Below are positions 53,260 through 63,359 of a DNA stretch of 64,000 nt, piece by piece. How positions within the stretch are numbered: position 1 is the first letter of the stretch; every line of letters starts with the position of its first letter. The notes under the pieces were generated by a model. It had not been told where the DNA came from, made no database searches, and saw only the letters and a program-made list of their open reading frames with translations. Source of the stretch: Loripinus fragilis (taxonomy: Eukaryota > Mollusca > Bivalvia > Lucinida > Lucinidae); contig OZ026522.1 of assembly GCA_964019695.1 (NCBI GenBank), positions 76,911,601 to 76,975,600 on the forward strand, in the 5' to 3' direction. Made by a program: the position numbers and the translations under genes.

Positions 53260-54229
53260 ATGGATCCCATCATGAGAAACCTGTCTTCAGAAAAGGAAAT
53301 ATCAGGTTTTCTCGCGCCGAGGACGATGTATACCCTCTTGGAAGTTCTTTTAAACATGTTGCAGAATGGTGAAAATCAAAGAGGAGAGTAGTAATACGTA
53401 TATGTCAGCACATGGAAGTTTGGTTCTTTAACCGTTTATGTTCTAATGGATTATCTCATTAAGATTGATAAAATTAAGATGGAATCGTTCATTGTATATC
53501 TATATAGTATGAGATCACAGGTCACATCTTCCAAATTTTGATGTTTTATGTACCTAAAGATTATTTTTACCTTAATAAACAGTTCATATCCTGATGAAAT
53601 GCATCATTTTGCGGCATTGCATCTAGGTATTTGCTGTTTGTCAAAGTACTCATTTAGGAGATAAATGGTTAGATATCCATTGTAGCCCAAGACGGGAAGG
53701 GCAAATAAGATGGCTCTGTCTGGCAAGACCAAACTGAATCTCCTGGGCTGGCTAATTCGATATAAACCGTCGTGGACCGTACTCATTCCGTAGTTTACCT
53801 TGGTATTACGTAGCAAACCGTATCCAACCCCTACCATTCCATAATACAACTTATTGAGATCATACCGTTCCGTAACAAACCTTAGCCAATACGTGGTGTT
53901 ACCGTACTAGTTCGTATTTAAACCGTTGAAATCCTTGGCGACTTTTGGGACTACGAATAAGTAAGGACTAGTACGGTTTAAATACGGACTAAAGCGGATC
54001 AGTACGTTCTAACACGGTTTAGTAAGGATGTGCTACGGTTGTTTGATCCGTGGTAAAATTTTGAACATGTTCAAAAACTGTCAAGGATGGTCAAGGATGT
54101 ACAAGTACTACTACGTATGATTACGGATGCGACACGGAAATCTACGCGGGACCAATAGGGATTCCCACGAATGGTGCCGGATCGTATCCGTGGCTAATCC
54201 GGCGTCCAATCCGTGAATATTTGACCTGG

Positions 54230-55332
54230 GCATAAGGTACAGATAGACCCTCTATGTCAAAACTTCTGTAGCTTACATTAATTTATACTGTCTTGAAAAT
54301 AATTAATGGGGAACACAGCGTTGAAAGCAAGTGAATCAGACATGCAAATTATTTACAAAACCGTGCAATCTGCGCAAATCGGACCAAAACTCCAATGAAA
54401 AATAAGAAAGTTACAGAATTTTGTAAAGTATAAAATTGGATGCGATGAAGGCAGTCATTTCTAGGCTGTATGACGTCACTCAGTCCTAATAACAGTGTTA
54501 ATATGCATAAACAGAATAACTAATTGCCTGTTTTAAATTTTATCTATGTTTGCATCTTATTGATATACATTATTCTGGGGGAAACTGCAGATTGCAAAGA
54601 AATAGGGTATTTTATTAGACTTACACAATTTACAGTATGTTGATTAAATATTCAAAATGACGGCATCTACTGGCTTTAAATAAGTTAGATTTTAGATTTT
54701 GGAATCACTTACTTCCTTATTTTATGTGCAGTTTTGATCAAAGATTTTACATGGTCTAAAACTGTGTGGTCTGATAATGGTTTTTTAGTTTGTGAATATT
54801 GTAAATGAATATTGAATCGCCTTTAACACTTTCCGTCATGAATATTCATGCTAGGCTCCATCCACTATGGATAATTATATAAATAAACTTTCATATGCCG
54901 ACATAGAACAAAGAAATTACTTGTCAGGTCCACTAGTGTAGGATCATATCTAATTAAATTCCATAAGCAAAAGTGTTAAATGCGTCTCTATGAGGTAAAG
55001 GGTTAAATACTGCGAAAATATCACATATTTACGGACAGCAACTGTAGCAGATTTGCACAAATGTATCTGAGCTAAATTGGTGAGCTGGGATTGGCCCAAC
55101 TCGATTACAGCATCATTTCGGATGTGCTACATATGGTCGCTAAAAGTGTTTTTGCATTCGGTGAAACAGTTGGTGCTTATAACTACCATATCTTCATCAG
55201 CTATTTATATAAAACTTTCTTTTCTTAATAGTTGTATTATCTACATGTAGGACTAATGTTGTTTTTTGTATCTATGATTAATCATAGTTTCACAATTAAT
55301 GTATATTCTTATAAAATTTGCGATTCTAATAA
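54230..55332. other. No recognisable feature
   Basis: AT-rich sequence without recognised repeats or coding similarity. It may include the 3' end of the minus-strand Gly/Pro-rich gene. Confidence 0.45.
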
Positions 55333-55535
55333 TTATGTACGCAGGTAAACATGAAAACATGTAAAATACAAGTTATATCTATACAAACATTTAAATTTCC
55401 AAAATCCAATGGTTATCTTTATGCCAGCTCTCGATCCCCAGAAACCTGGTTCTCTCACATCTGATAAGATAACACCTTCATTGTAGGAGATAATCCCTTC
55501 ATCTACGTCGTCGCCAAAACCGAAGCCGAAGGGCT
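55333..55535 (-). CDS. Gly/Pro-rich secreted protein, probable second coding exon
   Basis: After an ATTTATTTCAG acceptor the minus strand codes PFGFGFGDDVDEGIISYNEG, VILSDVREPGFWGSRAGIK and then a less exon-like stretch to TAA at 55333. The first G from the upstream exon plus AG gives Glu in frame. The acidic GFGDDVDEG start continues the Gly-rich style of exon 1, which supports the join. The 3' boundary is uncertain: a further intron (for example at CCAG|GTTTCT, about 55443) would change the end. Confidence 0.5.
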
Positions 55536-55799
55536 CTGAAATAAATAAATTAAATGATCACATGACGTCGCATCTACGACTAAATAACGCCAAAAATAAA
55601 AAATTGATTAACCACTAGTGGTTTGCAGATTTTCGGGAAACGTTATGACGTCCATAACAAAGTTGCGTACATAATGATAAAATTGTAATATTTTTACGAC
55701 AGAAATGAGATTTTAAAGTAATCTTAATGTCATATGATAATGAGAATCTAACGTTCGTGCTCTTGTAACGTTATTATTGAATTTATTTAACTCGTTTCG

Positions 55800-55895
55800 A
55801 AAAAGAAAAAAATGCTCGGCAAGCCTCGCATTTTATCTCTTTTCCCCAACTCGTTTAATAAATTCAATAAAACATGAGCACTCATGTAAGATCAT
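55800..55895. repeat. Short degraded repeat
   Basis: CATTTTATCTCTTTTCCCCA ACTCGTTTAATAAATTCAAT AAAACATGAGCACTCATGT corresponds to pieces at 23828-23872 and 24306-24335. Confidence 0.45.
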
Positions 55896-56164
55896 CTATT
55901 CATTAATAAAGTAATGGGAAAACAATGTATTACGGAAATAACTATCTTACTGACACTCTATGAATGGGTCCCTGATTTTGTTTCATGCGAATACCAAAGA
56001 AGTAGACCGGCCTTGCGCATCTGTGCAGTCTAAACAGTGCATTTATGACTCGCTGTATAGAAATTTTAAAGATAGCCAAACATGCGTCACTTAAGAGATC
56101 AATAGTTTAACTAGTCTCTGTAGCTGAGCCCACTGGTTAGAGCTTTCCTTAGTTGGAACCCAAA

Positions 56165-56225
56165 GACAGTAAGTAAGGGTGCAAAGATCAAAAATCGATA
56201 CAATCAAGTACCACACCTGACCAGG
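56165..56225 (-). mobile_element. Penelope 3' region fragment
   Basis: GGGTGCAAAGATCAAAAATC GATACAATCAAGTACCACAC CTGACCAGG matches 25180-25220. Confidence 0.7.
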
Positions 56226-56261
56226 TCTACTGGCGACGAGGCCAAATCCACGTATTATAAT

Positions 56262-56500
56262 TGGGCCTCGACGCGAGTTCACCTGTCTTCGGGGTTTCCG
56301 ACAAAGTGTGATTGAAACCAGCCTGCTCAGCTACAAAGACTAGCTAGAATATTGAAAATTCGCTGGGAGCAAGTCTAGATATGACAATAGGCAATTAGCG
56401 AATAACAAAGGCGCTGATCAGACTGTGCGGAAGCGCAGGCTGGTATGCGACTTTGTTGTTCGCACACCCCCGAAGACAGGTTTTCTCGCATCGAGGCCCA
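56262..56500. mobile_element. GGCCTCGACGCGA MITE (family S), copy 2
   Basis: Ends TGGGCCTCGACGCGAGTTCA CCTGTCTTCGGGG and inverse CCCCGAAGACAGGTTTTCTC GCATCGAGGCCCA. Contains GCGAATAACAAAGGCGCTGA TCAGACTG. It sits 14 bp into the intron after the donor of the Gly/Pro-rich exon. Its end and inner words recur in the 73-bp satellite at 59588. Confidence 0.88.
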
Positions 56501-56514
56501 ATTAGAATAAATAC

Positions 56515-56785
56515 CTGCAATTCCAAAGCCTGGGCCGTCTACAGGTCCGATCACTGGTCCAGGCCCTGGGCCTAGTACTGGTCCTTTAATGGGAACTTGG
56601 GGTATTGGTGGGCCCGGAAGTGGAATTGGAGCTGGACCTGGGCCAGGAAATTTCATCGGGCCTTTACCCGGAATTGGTCCTATCGGCGGGCGAGGAATTG
56701 GACCTGGACGCGGGCCATAAAGTGCACTAACGATCCAAAGAAAATTAAAGCCAAGAAGCAATCCAGCAACAGACTGGGCCTTCAT
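56515..56785 (-). CDS. Secreted Gly/Pro-rich protein, first coding exon
   Basis: On the minus strand ATG 56785 opens a signal peptide (MKAQSVAGLLLGFNFLWIVS A, cleavage likely after Ala21), followed by about 65 residues of low complexity rich in Gly, Pro and Ile with G-P-x-P and P-G-P words (GPRPGPIPRPPIGPIPGKGP; FPGPGPAPIPLPGPPIPQV; GPGFGIAG). The exon ends at a GCAG|GTATTT donor in phase 1. An acceptor-like TTTTTCTTTATAG cuts at 56797, 11 bp before the ATG, so a 5' untranslated exon lies upstream. Secreted Gly/Pro-rich low-complexity proteins are common in mollusc shell matrix and adhesive secretions; that role is a guess from composition. The stop-free frame continues to 56375 only through the MITE in the intron. 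Confidence 0.7.
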
Positions 56786-56934
56786 TTTTCCGTCAACTAT
56801 AAAGAAAAAACAGCAAAAGTAGTAATTGAGTCAGTCTTTTACGGTTCTGAGACAGAAACACAAACATGGTAGCAGATCAAGGTTCATTAAACACACCGAC
56901 TAGATATACACGTTCTTAGCAAGACAGTGCGCAT

Positions 56935-57180
56935 GCGCGGATCCAGAGGGGGACAGGTGGTCCGGACACCTCCCCCCATCTTGAAAATCCCTAATCTATA
57001 GAGCTTCTTAACAATACTGGTCCAGATCTCCTGAAAAATCACAAATCTGCCAAGCCAGCATTCAATGTTGAAAATCGGGTCATCATCGGCCCACCAGCGA
57101 AACGCCATTTGATGGCCTGCTTTTAGTGTTATTTGGAACCTCTTTTCTCTTATCAATTAAAAACGTTATCAGAGTTGGGC
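56935..57180 (-). mobile_element. GGATCC MITE family, copy 4 (one end missing)
   Basis: GCGCGGATCCAGAGGGGGAC, GCTTCTTAACAATACTGG, CCTGAAAAATCACAAA, GCCAAGCCAGCATTCAATGTT and CCAGCGAAACGCCATTTGATGGC. The right TIR is absent. It lies in the presumed 5' intron or promoter region of the Gly/Pro-rich gene. Confidence 0.85.
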
Positions 57181-57600
57181 AAGTACATATATATATATAG
57201 TCGTCATGGATTGACTCAATTTGGGAAAAGGTGATAAATGACTTAAGTTTGGTGGCATCATCGGTCAAAACCCAAGTTCGAATTTGGCTAGAATTTGATG
57301 AATGTAACCCATGTGTGAAACTGGAAGAAATAGGGTGATAGATGACTTAGCATGTCCACAAGTGCAAACCGACAGGCGCTTGTTATTTTGTGTCCATCTT
57401 GATAATTGTTCATCGGACAAAATGTTCAAAATTTGGCGTGAGTTTGATGAAAGTAATCCATATATTAAAGAAATAATTGTGTGATAAATAACTTAGTTCG
57501 CGTGTCTACAAAAGAGGATTGACAGAAGGTCGAACGGACGGACAGACAGAGAGGCGAACGGACGGACAAGCCAAAAATAATAAAGCGTCGCCAACATTTC
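57181..57600 (-). repeat. Dispersed repeat ending in GGACGGACAGACAGA
   Basis: A TA run (57187-57200), two loosely repeated blocks (GATGAATGTAACCCATGTGT GAAACTGGAAGAAATAGGGT GATA and GATGAAAGTAATCCATATAT TAAAGAAATAATTGTGTGATA) and GAACGGACGGACAGACAGAG AGGCGAACGGACGGACAA. The last part is the inverse type of the GTCCGTCCGTCTGTCC stretch at 16789. Confidence 0.55.
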
Positions 57601-59330
57601 AAATAAAAGATCCATAAGCACTCAGGTACTTTCCTCGAAGCAAGGCGATAGTAAAACTCGAAAATCAGCTTTTGATAGCGCAGGATAGTGATAATATATA
57701 AAGAAATGAATCAAAAGAATAACCATTGTAACAGTTTAAAAAGAAAAAAAAATCGTGAAAAAATATGGTTTGTGAAACAACTTTCACTTTTCGTCATGCT
57801 CATGCTTTTGGATACGAATGAATTTTGTTAGTACAATTTTCACTTCTGTGTTCAAGCTGCAACTTTGATTTGTTTTTATAAAATCTGGAATTTTTTTAAA
57901 TTCTAATGCACGGAATTCTTTTTCACATTGAACAGGAACCGAATTGCAGAGATACAAACACAATATCAAAATACTTACCAATCCGTCACATGAATCTACT
58001 ACGACGGCGAAGTGATGACAGACTCTTTACAATCAAATGGTATTTATATACACATATTTGAAGCCCGCCCGGTAAAATAGGGCTTTAAGGCTAGACATAA
58101 TAATGAGAGAGAAAAAAACGCACATACGCATGATACGTGCCTTCTTGAAGAGAAAACAATTATGTATACTGCTTGACAAAAGAAACGCTACATCTAAATT
58201 CAAAGCCAAGTTATTAAAATGTTTACACATGAGGTAATAAATGGAAATACGAATTATTTTTACTTTTAATGGCATGCTTATGTTGACCCTCGAAACTTTC
58301 TGTCTGAGAAAATTTAATGGTGGAAATCAAAATTTTGAAAACTGACGTCGTTTTTCCTTAGTTTTAGTTAAGAATTCAAAAAGACATGCACGTGATAAGG
58401 TTTTCTGGAAGAGAACAATAATAATGGCAATTAAAGATGATCATAAATCATGCGTTTTGACACAAATATGCATCGCCTACAATTTAATTCTGACATGCAG
58501 ATGGTATGTGAAGTTTGACGTTAACGTCTTCAGTAACTTCAAAACGAATGTCGCCATTTTATATTATAAGACAGATATTGCTTACACATGTTGCAAACAA
58601 TTGGCATAGACAGTTTTATCCATTTATTCATCGCCATTTTGAGGTATTCATAAAAATCAAATAACGTCAGTTTCGGTCAGTTTTGAATTTGGCGTAGACA
58701 TGAGTTGGCAGAATTCCATATAATGATATGGTGTTTTTCTTAAACTTTGCGCCGCTCACTAAGCCTGCTACTTTTTTACCATCACAATGATCACCTGTTA
58801 GGTGTGATGGCTGTACAACCTTTTTTAGCAAATGGTGTCATAACGTCAAACATCATGGATAAACTGCAAAAATAACAACGCTGAACATGACCTGGACTCT
58901 AGACTTCAAATTTTACTTACAAATATAGTGTGTTTATAGCTTTTCATAAGTGCTACAAAATGAGGAACTATATAGGGTTTCTTCTTTCAGTCAGTATATT
59001 ATCTTATGCGAATAATAAAAGCCAAGACCAGTGAGCTCAACCCATTACTTAACCGTTTTAGACCAATGGATTTTGTCATGAAGTTCGATACTGTAAAGTC
59101 AGGGCGGTTCATTGCATATATTGAGGGATTACAGGTTATAATATCAAAACAATATCACATTTCATTCTCTGAATATCGATTTTGTCTTAGCAAACAGTGT
59201 AAACCATGATGAAATACCACCTTATGCGGTATTTCATCCGGGTATTCGGTGTTTGCCATAAAACTCATTGAGGGGTTTCCAGTGCTCAAAGGATTAAGCG
59301 CTGACTGTAGATTTGATAGCAAATTTATGC
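57601..59330. other. Mostly unique AT-rich sequence with one Tc1-like end
   Basis: TATACTGCTTGACAAAAGAA ACGC at 58156-58180 resembles Tc1-like termini at 48036 and 49048; no second end was found. No genes were recognised. Confidence 0.4.
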
Positions 59331-59351
59331 TCAAATTCAAGCGCGTAGCCA

Positions 59352-59553
59352 TGGAAGCGGAGTGGCTCAGTGGTAGAGTTCTTGACTCGAGACTGAGGGT
59401 CCGCGGGTCCGAGCCTCACCGGCTTCACTGAGTTGTGGTCCTTGAGCAAGACACATTTATCCTAGCATATAACTGGTTCAACCCAGGAAGACCCGTCCCT
59501 GTTTAACTGAAAGTTTGTTGATGGGACGTAAAGAATCAAAGCAAACAAACAAA
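59352..59553 (+). mobile_element. tRNA-derived SINE, copy 2, with 15-bp target duplication
   Basis: Starts TGGAAGCGGAGTGGCTCAGT GG (A box) with GGTCCGAGCC as a mutated B box, then CCTTGAGCAAGACACATTTA TCC, AAGACCCGTCCC, TTGATGGGACGTAAAGAATC and an (AAAC)n-like tail. TCAAGCGCGTAGCCA flanks it exactly at 59337-59351 and 59554-59568, proof of target-primed insertion. Confidence 0.95.
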
Positions 59554-59587
59554 TCAAGCGCGTAGCCAGACGGCGGCCAGGAAGCCT

Positions 59588-60614
59588 GGGCCTCAACATC
59601 ATAGGGGCCTCGACGCTAAAACCCTAATTTGTTGCTTGCGAACAACAAAGGCGCAAACACGCCTCAACATCATATGGGCCTCGACGCAAAAACCCCTGAA
59701 TTTGTTGCTCGCGAACAACAAAGGCGCAGACCAGCTTAAACATCATATGGTCCGCGATGGGAAAACCCCTGACTTTGTTGCTTGCGAACAACAAAGGCGC
59801 AAAGACGGCTCAACATCATATGAGCCTCGAGGCGAAAACCCCTGGCTTTGTGGCAGACCAGCCTAAACATCATATGGGCCTCGACGCGAAAACCCCTGAC
59901 TTCGTTGCTTGCGAACAACAAAGGCGAAGACCAGCCTCAACTTCATATGGGCCTCGATGCAAAAAACCCTGCCTTCGTTGCTTGCGAACAACAAAGGCGC
60001 AGACCAGCTTCAACATCAAAAGGGCCTCGACGCGCAAACCACTGACTTCGTTGCTTGCGAACAACAAAGGCGCAGACCAGCCTCAACTTCATATGGGCCT
60101 CGACGCGAAAACCACTGACTTCGTAGCTTGCGAACAACAAAGGCGCAGACAAGCCTCAACTTCATATGGACCTCGATGCGAAAACCCCTAACTTCGTTGC
60201 TTGCAAACAACAAAGGCGCAGACCAGCTTTAACATCAAAAGGGCCTCGACGCGAAAACCCCTGACTTCGTTGCTTGCGAACAAAAAAGGCGCAGACCAGC
60301 TTCAACATCAAAAGGGCCTCGACGCGAAAACCCCTGACTTTGTTGCTTGCGAACAACAAAGGCGCAGACCAGCTTCGACATCATATGGGCCCCGACGCGA
60401 AAACCCCTGACTTCGTTGCTTGCGAACAACAAAGGTGCAGACCAGCCTCAACGTCATATTGGCCTCGACGCGAACAAACCATGACTTCGTTACTTGCGAA
60501 CAACAAAGGCGCAGACCAGTCTTATCATCAATTGGGCCTCGACGCGAACAACCATGACTACGTTGCTTGCGAACAACAAAGGCGCAGACTAGCATCAACA
60601 TCTTATAGGCCTCG
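59588..60614 (+). repeat. 73-bp tandem satellite, about 14 units
   Basis: Unit: GGGCCTCGACGCGAAAACCC, CTGACTTCGTTGCTTGCGAA CAACAAAGGCGCAGACCAGC, TTCAACATCA(AA/TA)(AT)GG. One unit near 59840 is shortened. Because 73 is not a multiple of three, three successive units read all frames, and both strands show long open frames with L-L-A-N-N-K-G-A-D-Q repeats; these are not genes. GGGCCTCGACGCGA and GCGAACAACAAAGGCGC are the end and inner words of the family S MITE (56262), so the satellite probably grew from one. Confidence 0.95.
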
Positions 60615-60616
60615 AC

Positions 60617-60913
60617 TGCGTTTCGCTGGCGTACCGATAATGGACAAACATTCAATGCCAAGGCGAATTCAACAATGCGAGCGCTTTCAAGCGCGCATTA
60701 CGGTACTGATGTCAGGCTTACACTTTTCGAATAAAGACAGGTACAAGAACAACGAGCGCCTGCGAGCTCTCGCATTTTTGAACTCGCCTCTGGCTTGGTA
60801 GCTTTGCGATTTTTCAAAAGATCCGGACCATTATTGCTAAGAATTCCTATATTTAAGTGATTTAGGGGGGGGGGGGGTTAGACCCCCTGCACCCCCCCCC
60901 CCTCTGGATCCGC
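60617..60913 (+). mobile_element. GGATCC MITE family, copy 5
   Basis: TGCGTTTCGCTGGCGTACCG ATAATGG, ACATTCAATGCCA, TGGCTTGGTAGCTTTGCGAT TTTTC, CTAAGAATTCCTATATTTAA GTGATTT, G- and C-runs (60866-60901) and the end CCCCTCTGGATCCGC. It lacks the left TIR and abuts the 73-bp satellite. Confidence 0.85.
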
Positions 60914-61918
60914 CCATGAGCCTTATATTCCGGCGGCGGCTTTCTCCCAGAAAAACTAATCAATGGGTTGTTGAGCATCTATGGATTATAAAGATGTTGA
61001 TCAGCACACGCAGTGGAACAGTGTTCCATATTCTGTACGAAAATAGCTTCGCTACATCATATATCAGCAGGTACATTAAGGGAATTTGACGACGCAAAAA
61101 TCGACCGACTATTACTTTTCCCCGTCAGTTCTGCCCCTCTCGCGTGCTTTTATTCTTAGATAGCCTATATTGCCAACAATATGTACGGAGATCAGACTGC
61201 TGATTGATCAGGGTTCACACTGTTTGCTGCATGAAAAAAATCTAGTCTGAAGTGCACTTGAATATATGCAGCAGACGCAAAAAACAGACAAAATTGTCAG
61301 GACAAAAAATGGCGGGTTAAAGGGTCATTCAGCAACTTGCGGCTTTATAAAAAATATTGATGCAGAAAGGCTTTGGCCTTCGGATTCATTCGCCCTCGTC
61401 CATCAATTTCCCTATTTTCAATTTATAGTTCATATAAAATTATGTCAAACCACCGACGTTTTATCACTAAAAAATGAGAGTTGCATATATGATTTGGATG
61501 ACCCTGCCCACGTGAAAATAGTACGCGTAAAAGTCCTGACCAGCGACTGCCTAGACGTACATGTACCTACACAATAGCGGAGTTTTGTCAGAGCATTCGC
61601 TAGTCGCACACATAAAATATGCAAGTAAATGAAGACTGAAGCTAAGCTTTAGTCATCTATATATTTACATATATCCCCGGAAATATTTGTTATTGCGGAT
61701 GACGAATGGTACCTTTACTTCAAGATAGGGCTCATGTATGTGTCAAGAAAGAGGAAAGGGACACCTTGACAGTAACATTAATGTCTGATTCAGCATTATG
61801 AAAACGCAGGCTCATTGTCATTATAAGCAATATGTATCGAATAATTACTTTAACTAGTTTGTTGAGTTTAAGTTGAAATCCTTTGTCTACTGGCCCTCGG
61901 TAAACTGTATCTCGTATT
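60914..61918. other. No recognised feature; one unexplained open frame
   Basis: An open frame at 61266-61577 (+, 103 codons) matches no family I know and has no splice-site or codon support. Otherwise unique sequence. Confidence 0.4.
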
Positions 61919-62452
61919 AATTGACTTTTCGCTTACTGTAAAGGCGGCGCCTCATGGATGCGTAATTAGGACTAGTCAAACTTAGACATAGGTAAAAGCT
62001 GAAAATGAGGCGTGGTTTTATTCAAAAGTAGCTCTATTATCTTGTGCCACGATCTCAGTCATTATTTAGTCATTAAAACGCCAGCAAAATAACTGCATCT
62101 AACATAAGCAGGGAAGCAAACATTGTGGACCCAGATCAAACTGCTCCTACAGGAGCAGTCTGATCTGGGTCCACACTGTTTATGTATGAGGCTTCAAATA
62201 GTTTAGTGGACGACAAAAACATACAGTTTGTGATTATGAGCCTTAAGGGTTTATAAATGTGAGTTAAGTATGTATACGGTTAGGATTTTCATGAAATGCA
62301 TGCACGTTTGCGCGGCTCAAAAAGCTTATTAACTCTTTACCAAATATTATAAATAGAACCTGATTTCCCTTCCTTAGCAGATGAAATAGCCGAACCACAC
62401 CCAGATATGAATATTAAAGTTGCCGCCTTTACAGTAAGCGAAAAGTCAAGTA
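61919..62452. mobile_element. TIR element (ACTTTTCGCTTACTG ends) with central palindrome
   Basis: TTGACTTTTCGCTTACTGTA AAGGCGGC (61921) is matched by its inverse GCCGCCTTTACAGTAAGCGA AAAGTCAA ending at about 62449. Near the middle, 62124-62175 is a 25-bp-arm palindrome (TGTGGACCCAGATCA.ACTG CTCCT) with one mismatch. 530 bp, non-coding. Confidence 0.88.
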
Positions 62453-63284
62453 ATATATACATGTACAGTGTACCATCCTGCTAACTGTATCACGCTTCAT
62501 GGAAAAGTCCATTGGTTTTAAACCATAAATTTCTGGTTTATTCGTATTTGATGGCTAAAATGAGAGACAAGGAAAGGAACCATACCGTAGAGATAACCGA
62601 CTGTTTTAGTGCTTTAAAAGTAAAATGGTCATAAGTTGTTCTTAATCTCTAACTTTACTGTTAGCTTTCCATGCGTATGGCAAGCTGCCGCAAACTGAAA
62701 ATGTAATTCAGTGCAGGCTGTGGACTGATTATACAATTTACCAACTTGGCCTTTGTTAGCAGTTTTCTAGTGTTCAGTTTACCTGAAACGATGGCGCACA
62801 TGGTACTCGCGAAAACCCTTGACGTCATACGAGCAAATTCATAAAATTTGCTCGTTATGAATTTGCTCGTTTCATACTCTAGTTTCAAAAAAAGTTATGT
62901 CTCGAAGAAGATTATTACGTTTTTCGATTTCAATTGGAATTAGCTGTGGGCCGAGCAGCGCACGCAGAAAACAGAGAAAAATATATACCGCCTGGACACT
63001 TTTGTGTTGTTGTTTTTTGTTTATGTAAAACAAGTGCATTTCAAAATTGGATGTTTTTTCTCAGTTTCAGCACTTATTTTATTTTACATTAAACAAATAA
63101 TGAAACACCTAAAACTGCATGGTAAAAATCAGAAGTCAGTGTGCCTGAGTCCCAGCTGTTCTGTGTGCCCCCTTCCCAATGCACTGTAAGTAGTGCACTA
63201 AGGTTAAAATATTATAGAAGACGGCCATCACTTCTGATTCAGGTAAGAGTACGTAATTGAAAATTAATTTTATGAATTTTCAAC
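62453..63284. other. No recognised gene; a small CGAGCAAATT hairpin
   Basis: TACGAGCAAATTCATAAAAT TTGCTCG and TTATGAATTTGCTCG (62829-62871) are short inverted words. Open frames here resemble no family. Confidence 0.4.
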
Positions 63285-63359
63285 CATAACATATGTTGTG
63301 GGTACTCAAAAGAACCGTCTCAATGAGACGGTTCTTTTGAGCATCCAAAGCATATGTTA
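63285..63359. repeat. AACATATGTT hairpin repeat (family H), copy 3 (perfect hairpin)
   Basis: AACATATGTT, then CTCAAAAGAACCGTCTCA, one A, and the exact inverse TGAGACGGTTCTTTTGAG (63305-63341), then GCATATGTT. Eighteen paired bases with no mismatch; flanks match 35930-36060. Confidence 0.85.

Larger units (their letters stand above)
50117..54229. mobile_element. 4.1-kb TIR element with ACGG-lattice ends
   Basis: Tips CCAGGTCACACATTCACGGA (50117) and, inverted, CCAGGTCAAATATTCACGGA (54229) match, followed in both by a GCCGG and an ACGGAT block. The subterminal arms (50140-50480 and 53750-54200) are filled with ACGG/CCGT words about 10-11 bp apart, for example ACGGTTTGTT, ACGGTCTAGT, ACGGAACGCC in succession at 50298-50327, and ACGGTTTAAAT, ACGGACTAAAG at 53977. 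The arms share composition and spacing more than exact sequence. The interior holds at least three other elements (50929, 52231, 52509) and no recognised transposase of its own. No target duplication was identified. Confidence 0.7.

Noticed and set aside
59588..60614. CRISPR-like regular array
   Set aside because: Units are contiguous without unique spacers and the context is an animal chromosome; it is a satellite.
59636..60801. Several overlapping open frames of 65-175 codons on both strands
   Set aside because: They are the 73-bp satellite read in all frames; the repeated L-L-A-N-N-K-G-A-D-Q-type peptide follows from the repeat, not from a gene.
61266..61577. 103-codon plus-strand frame
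   Set aside because: No family similarity and no start or splice context; length is within what chance allows in 64 kb.
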